A DNA stretch of 64,000 nt from Toxotes chatareus. Taxonomy: Eukaryota; Chordata; Actinopteri; Toxotidae. The notes under the pieces are model-generated. The model made no database searches. It was not told the DNA's origin and was given only the letters and a program-made list of their open reading frames with translations. Numbering within the stretch: position 1 is the first letter of the stretch; each line of letters opens with the position of its first letter. The stretch covers positions 62,001 to 126,000 of the forward strand of contig CM028888.1 of NCBI GenBank assembly GCA_016801885.1, in the 5' to 3' direction. Made by a program: the position numbers and the translations under genes. Positions 59,505 to 64,000 of the stretch are shown here, one piece after another.

Positions 59505-62500
59505 ACAGTGACACACACACACACACACACAGTGACACACACACAGTGGCACACACAGTGACACACACACAGTGACACACACACAGTGACACACACACAG
59601 TGACACACACACACACAGACACACACACACACACACACACACAGTGACACACACACAGTGACACACACACAGTGACACACACACAGTGGCACACACAGAC
59701 ACACACACAGTGGCACACACAGTGACACACACAGTGACACACACACAGTGACACACACACACAGTGACACACACACAGACACACACACAGTGACACACAC
59801 ACAGTGGCACACACAGTGGCACACACAGTGACACACACACAGTGGCACACACACACACACAGTGACACACACAGTGACACACACACAGTGGCACACACAG
59901 ACACACACACACACACACACACAGTGACACACACACAGTGGCACACACAGACACACACACAGTGGCACACACAGTGACACACACACAGTGACACACACAC
60001 AGTGACACACACACAGTGGCACACACAGTGACACACACACAGACACACACACAGTGGCACACACAGTGACACACACACAGTGACACACACAGTGACACAC
60101 ACACACACACAGTGGCACACACAGTGACACACACACAGTGGCACACAGTGACACACACACAGTGGCACACAGTGACACACACAGTGGCACACACACACAC
60201 ACACACAGTGACACACACACAGTGACACACACACAGTGCACACACAGTGGCACACACAGTGACACACACACAGTGACACACACACAGTGGCACACACAGT
60301 GGCACACACAGTGACACACACAGTGACAGTGTTGCTGCCTCCTGTTCTCAGAGCGGGTTCCAGCCTCTCGGTTCAGATCAGTTTCCATCAGTTTGTTACA
60401 GAAGAAAACATCGACACTCTGAGACTGTATGAAGGAGCTGGACCTGACAGAGTGCTGACAGGTGAAGCTGCGCGCACACACACGCACACACACACACACA
60501 CGTGATGCCATGTGTGAGTGTGTGTGTGAGACGTTCAGAGCTGGATCCTGATCCTGATCCAGGTCCTGCAGCTGGATCAGGATCAGGATCCAGGTCCCGT
60601 GGATCAACACCTGAACACACTTTATCTGACGAGTTGATGTGATTTGCAGCTGAGCTCTCAGGCTCCGCCCCTCCTGGGACCGTGTGGCTGCTCTCCGACC
60701 AATCGACTGTGGAGTTCCTCTCTGATGATGTCAACAACCTGCCGGGGTTCCGCGCCACCTACGTTGCCGCCAACACGTCCGGCCTCTCCAGTAACGCCTC
60801 ACAGCAGAGTAACAGAGCCGCAGAGAGCTGTGCTGTGACTGACTGTCGCTCTCTGTGCAGGTGAGGAGAAGCTGACCTGCACCTTTGAGCAGGGCATGTG
60901 TTTCTGGAGGCAGCAGCAAGACCACGATGACGGACAATGGATTCGAGTCAGCGGCGCCACATTTCCGCCGCTGACTGGCCCGAGCATCGACCACACTCTG
61001 GGTAACAGCTCAGGTGGGTTCGATGCATGATGTCCGAAGGAAACGTGTCACTTCCTGTTTCAGCATCAGCAGAACTGATCGTTGGTGCTGATCTCTGTCA
61101 GGTTTCTACATCGTCACACCTTTGAGTCCCGGCCAATGGCTGAAGAGCTTCAGGATCCACAGCCTCCCTCTGCCTCCAACCAAACACGCCATGTGTCTGA
61201 GCTTCTGGTAAACAACTGGAACATGTAAACAACCACAATGTAAACATGACGCAGCAGCTGCATCACTGAGACACACCCACACACAGACACAGAGACACAC
61301 AGACATACACACACACAGACACACACACAGACACACAGATAGACACACACACAGACACACAGACACACACACACACACACACAGACAGACACACAAATAG
61401 ACACAGACACACACAGAGACACACACACACACACACACACACAGACAGACACACAAATAGACACAGACACACACAGACACAGACACAGAGACACACACAC
61501 ACTGCACCGTTAATAAACTGAAGGTTCACTCTTCATACAAACATCATATTCACTCAGTACACATGTAAACAAACAAACAGCTGTGTGTTTGTGTGCAGGT
61601 ACCACATGTTCGGAGAGGACGTCCACCGTCTCCAGGTCCTGCTACTGCACTCGTCTCCATCTCAGCCTGAACCAGATGTTACCCTGTTGTTCCAGAGAGA
61701 CGGTAACTATGGTGACAACTGGAACTACGGCCAGGTGACCCTCAACCTGACAACTGAGGCCAGGGTCTGTGACATCACACAGGAAATCTGCAGTGTCATC
61801 TATTCATTGATCCTCTTCAAAAAGTGATGGACTGCTGAGTGACCTCTGACCTCTGCAGGTGGTGTTTGAAGCTCTGAAGAAAGGAGGGATGAGGAACAAC
61901 ATTGGTCTGGATGACATCACACTGACTGCAGATCACTGCGGCCCCGCCCCCCCCGAACCAACCAATGTACCGCCTCCGACGACGACGCCCCCAATACCAG
62001 GTGCAACTCAGACCACGCCCCCTCTGTATTAAAATACATGTTTGCATTTTAACAATATTAAATATACGCGTTTACATATTTACACAAATATCCATGTTGA
62101 TGTGTTTATTAGCAGCAGTCATTATTACAGTGCTTTGATCTTCACTGTGAAATTCTATTTACATGAATATTTGTATTAATAAACATTTGTTTTCTTTTCA
62201 TTGATAAATTTACTGAAACATTTCAAAGTGCTCAGTTTTATGAATGATTCATTTCCACGTTATCTGTTAGCTTCTGTGCAGCGTGTGTGTGTGTGTGTGA
62301 ATCAGTGCTGTGGTTCAGACATGAACCTGTGATCTGGATTCAATGTGACTCTGCCTCCTCTGCTCTGATTGGCTCAGCTGACTGTGGAGGACCCTTTGAT
62401 CTCTGGGAGCCAAACTCCACCTTCAGCTCACCAAACTACCCACAATCCTATGGGAACAAGGCTCAGTGTGAGTAGAAGGGTTAGGATTAGCCTGACCCTA

Positions 62501-63918
62501 ACCGTGGAATAAAGTCTGTGTGTTCCCCTCAGTCTTTGTCAGGTCGTCTGCACTGTTCCCTAAATGTGGACGAGGGACAATCCATTGAAGAGGTTTCATG
62601 TCATGTGGACGAACGTCGGCACGAATTTTACTTTCTGTCTTCAGTCCATGTGATGGAGGGATGAACGGAGGAGAGATGATTCTATGAATTTAAATTTCAG
62701 ACGTGTTTACGAATCTACTGATTCCCGATTTGACCTGGAACGGTTTACCTGTTGTTTTGCACCTCACCTGTCACTTGTCATCTGTCACTTTTGTGTTGCT
62801 GATGCTGTGAATTACCCAGTATCCTCTGCTGCTGCAGGTCAGTGGACTCTGCACGCTGTGGAGGGTCGAAACATCCAGCTACACTTCCTGGACTTTGATG
62901 TCGAAGAAGCCTTTGACGTGGTGGAGGTGCGGGACGGGGCGGGGCCTAACTCTGTCTCACTGGGTGAGGTGCTGTTTGGCCCATAATCCTTTTCAGCTTC
63001 TGCCTCACGCACCTGTGGCTGTGATTGGTCAGTTTGTTGTTTTTTTCCAGCTATCCTCACTGGTAGTGATGGCCCCGCCCACGACTTGTTCTCAACAACC
63101 AATCAGATGACAGTATGGTTCTTTACTGACAAATCGGGTCACGGCCGAGGATTCAGAGCCAACTTCACCTCTGGGGTCGGCCTGGGGTCACCAGGTGAGA
63201 TCTGACTTTTGTTTGTCAAAACAGAAACAGCATTATTGATTTGTATTATTGATTATTGATTATTAATTGTGACGGGCTGTGTGGTTTGTGAAAAGCTCCG
63301 TGTGCAGTCGGTCAATTCCAGTGTCAGGCAGGAAGTTGTATCCATGGTAACGGTCAGTGCGATGCTGTGGTTGATTGCCCCGATGCCTCTGATGAAGCCG
63401 ACTGTGGTGAGACCGACTTCACTCTTCTGTCTTTGTTCATTCACAGTGAAGGACACCACGTCCACACTGCACTGTCTCATCTGCGCATCACATCTAATCC
63501 TGTTGTTGTGTTGCTTTTCTTTAGCATTCATCATACAGGACACAGAATATAAAACTCAGGTTCAGCATCTTTTATCAGATCATTACCTGCTCAGGTGTTA
63601 CATCAGTTTGTTACATTGTGTCACTACACCGTGTCCTTACATTGTGTTGTTATTACACTGTGTCATTACTGGTTTTACGACTGTAAACTGGACATGTGAA
63701 GAGACAGATGAGAAGTTCAGGTGTCCACACAGAGACACCTGAGGAGGAAGACCGCTCACGCACGCTGTGTCAGCTCTGTGTGTTTGTGTGTTAGTTGTGT
63801 TGCAGGTGAACGGTTCGAGTCGTCTCCAGTTTCGACTGGTCTCTGCTCTGTTCACTGTGTGTTCTGACACCTGGAGCTCTCACCTGTCTGATTTCACCTG
63901 TCAGTACTTGGGATACAG
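56189..63918 (+). CDS. tmprss15: Enteropeptidase (transmembrane serine protease 15), 3' end outside window
   Basis: Type II membrane protease of the duodenal brush border that cleaves trypsinogen to trypsin. Eighteen exons join in phase: 56189-56300, 57003-57193, 57389-57456, 57746-57888, 58338-58388, 58462-58581, 58775-58883, 60352-60461, 60650-60790, 60861-61013, 61102-61207, 61599-61764, 61859-62000, 62378-62467, 62838-62963, 63051-63194, 63308-63406, 63795-63918 (731 codons and two bases). Order: signal anchor (about 10-33), SEA (38-171), LDLa (189-228), CUB (229-348), MAM (349-515), Pro/Thr linker, CUB (538-657), LDLa (658-690), start of SRCR. This order is unique to enteropeptidase. Donors at 57,457 (GTCCGA) and 58,582 (GTCGCT) are weak. 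The catalytic domain is not in the window, so activity cannot be judged. Confidence 0.93.
56516..56915. mobile_element. 400-bp non-autonomous DNA transposon with 9-bp target duplication
   Basis: Flanked by the direct repeat CACCTGGTG (56,507-56,515 and 56,916-56,924). The ends are inverted: TCACAACTGAG... at the left and the complement of TCACAGTGAGG... at the right. No transposase. It sits in tmprss15 intron 1, 87 bp before the SEA exon. Internal text resembles part of the element at 39,640-40,350. Confidence 0.75.
58925..60330. repeat. (CACACAGTGGCACACAGTGA)-type repeat, 1.4 kb
   Basis: Fills almost the whole tmprss15 intron between the two CUB1 exons (58,884-60,351). It is built of CA units punctuated by AGTGACAC and AGTGGCAC. 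Minus-strand open frames up to 576 codons (Cys/Val/His rich) are artefacts. Confidence 0.97.
61270..61503. repeat. CACA/CAGACA microsatellite in tmprss15 intron
   Basis: About 230 bp, including two copies of ACAGACAGACACACAAATAG followed by ACACAGACAC (from 61,380 and 61,440). Confidence 0.95.
62378..63918 (+). other. tmprss15: tmprss15 CUB2, second LDLa and start of SRCR
   Basis: CUB2: CGGPFDLWEPNSTFSSPNYP, GRNIQLHFLDFDVEEAFDVV, GFRANFTSG. LDLa2: FQCQAGSCIHGNGQCDAVVD then CPDASDEADC. SRCR start: LQFRLVSALFTVCSDTW and FTCQYLGYR. The acceptor TGTTAG at 63,789-63,794 was preferred over the CAG at 63,804 because it keeps the frame. Confidence 0.88.
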
Positions 63919-64000
63919 GTAACACTCACCTGTCCATGCAGGTTACAGGTAACTCAGATTCTGAAGTTTCATCTCCAGACTAGCTTGTGGTTTGGACTCT

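Larger units (their letters stand above)
58775..62000 (+). other. tmprss15: tmprss15 CUB1 and MAM domains
   Basis: CUB1: CDGQFVLTGPSGSFSSSHIS, CRWIIRAG, TLRLYEGAGPDRVLTA. MAM: CTFEQGMCFWRQQQ, GATFPPLTGPSIDHTLGN, SFWYHMFGEDV, GNYGDNWNYGQVTLNL, GLDDITLTADHC. The Pro/Thr linker PPPTTTPPIP closes the exon at 62,000. CUB1 is split by a 1.47-kb intron that is nearly all microsatellite. Confidence 0.9.

Noticed and set aside
58880..60610. Minus-strand frames of 401-576 codons rich in Cys/Val/His
   Set aside because: Translation of the CACACAGTG microsatellite inside a tmprss15 intron.

Overview
The window is vertebrate nuclear DNA, almost certainly from a ray-finned (teleost) fish. It has many short GT-AG introns, abundant CA/CTGT/CACAGTG microsatellites, Tc1-like, hAT-like and L2-like transposon relics, and tight head-to-tail linkage of pdgfrb and csf1r. 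All gene models below were built by hand: conserved protein segments were located, then flanking AG/GT sites were checked for reading-phase agreement at every junction.

Region 1 (1-20,000, minus strand) carries most of an ARAP-family gene: Pro-rich N-terminus, PH1, PH2, ArfGAP, ankyrin-like segment, PH3, PH4 and RhoGAP. It is most likely arap3, because human ARAP3 also lies on the chromosome arm (5q) that carries PDGFRB and CSF1R. The gene runs off the left edge, where a hAT/BED transposon relic sits. Its introns hold an 11-bp minisatellite of about 1.4 kb, a Tc1-like element with another repeat nested in it, and a 36-bp tandem repeat that copies one of its splice donors. A GC-rich, CCAAT-containing promoter lies near 19,200-19,860.

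Region 2 (20,000-36,500, plus strand) is mobile-element relics and simple repeats, then a complete pdgfrb-type receptor tyrosine kinase (26 coding exons, 1047 codons plus stop).

Region 3 (36,500-53,700, plus strand) is a complete csf1r (22 coding exons, 1046 codons plus stop). Its signal-peptide exon follows a GC-box promoter only 1.7 kb after the pdgfrb stop codon. The 6.9-kb first intron contains a two-exon, polyadenylation-signal-bearing coiled-coil ORF on the same strand that I do not recognise.

Region 4 (53,700-64,000, plus strand) begins with a 68-bp tandem satellite. It then holds tmprss15 (enteropeptidase): membrane anchor, SEA, LDLa, CUB, MAM, CUB, LDLa and the start of SRCR. The serine-protease domain lies beyond the right edge.

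Functionally, pdgfrb and csf1r are paralogous class III receptor tyrosine kinases for PDGF-B/D and CSF1/IL-34. ARAP proteins are PI3K-responsive Arf/Rho GAPs that act downstream of such receptors. Enteropeptidase activates trypsinogen in the gut and has no evident link to the other three. I found no bacterial, viral or CRISPR system. The most unusual items are the nested coiled-coil ORF, the DR5-spaced nuclear-receptor half-site array, the tandemly copied splice donor, and the csf1r Ig4 expansion.
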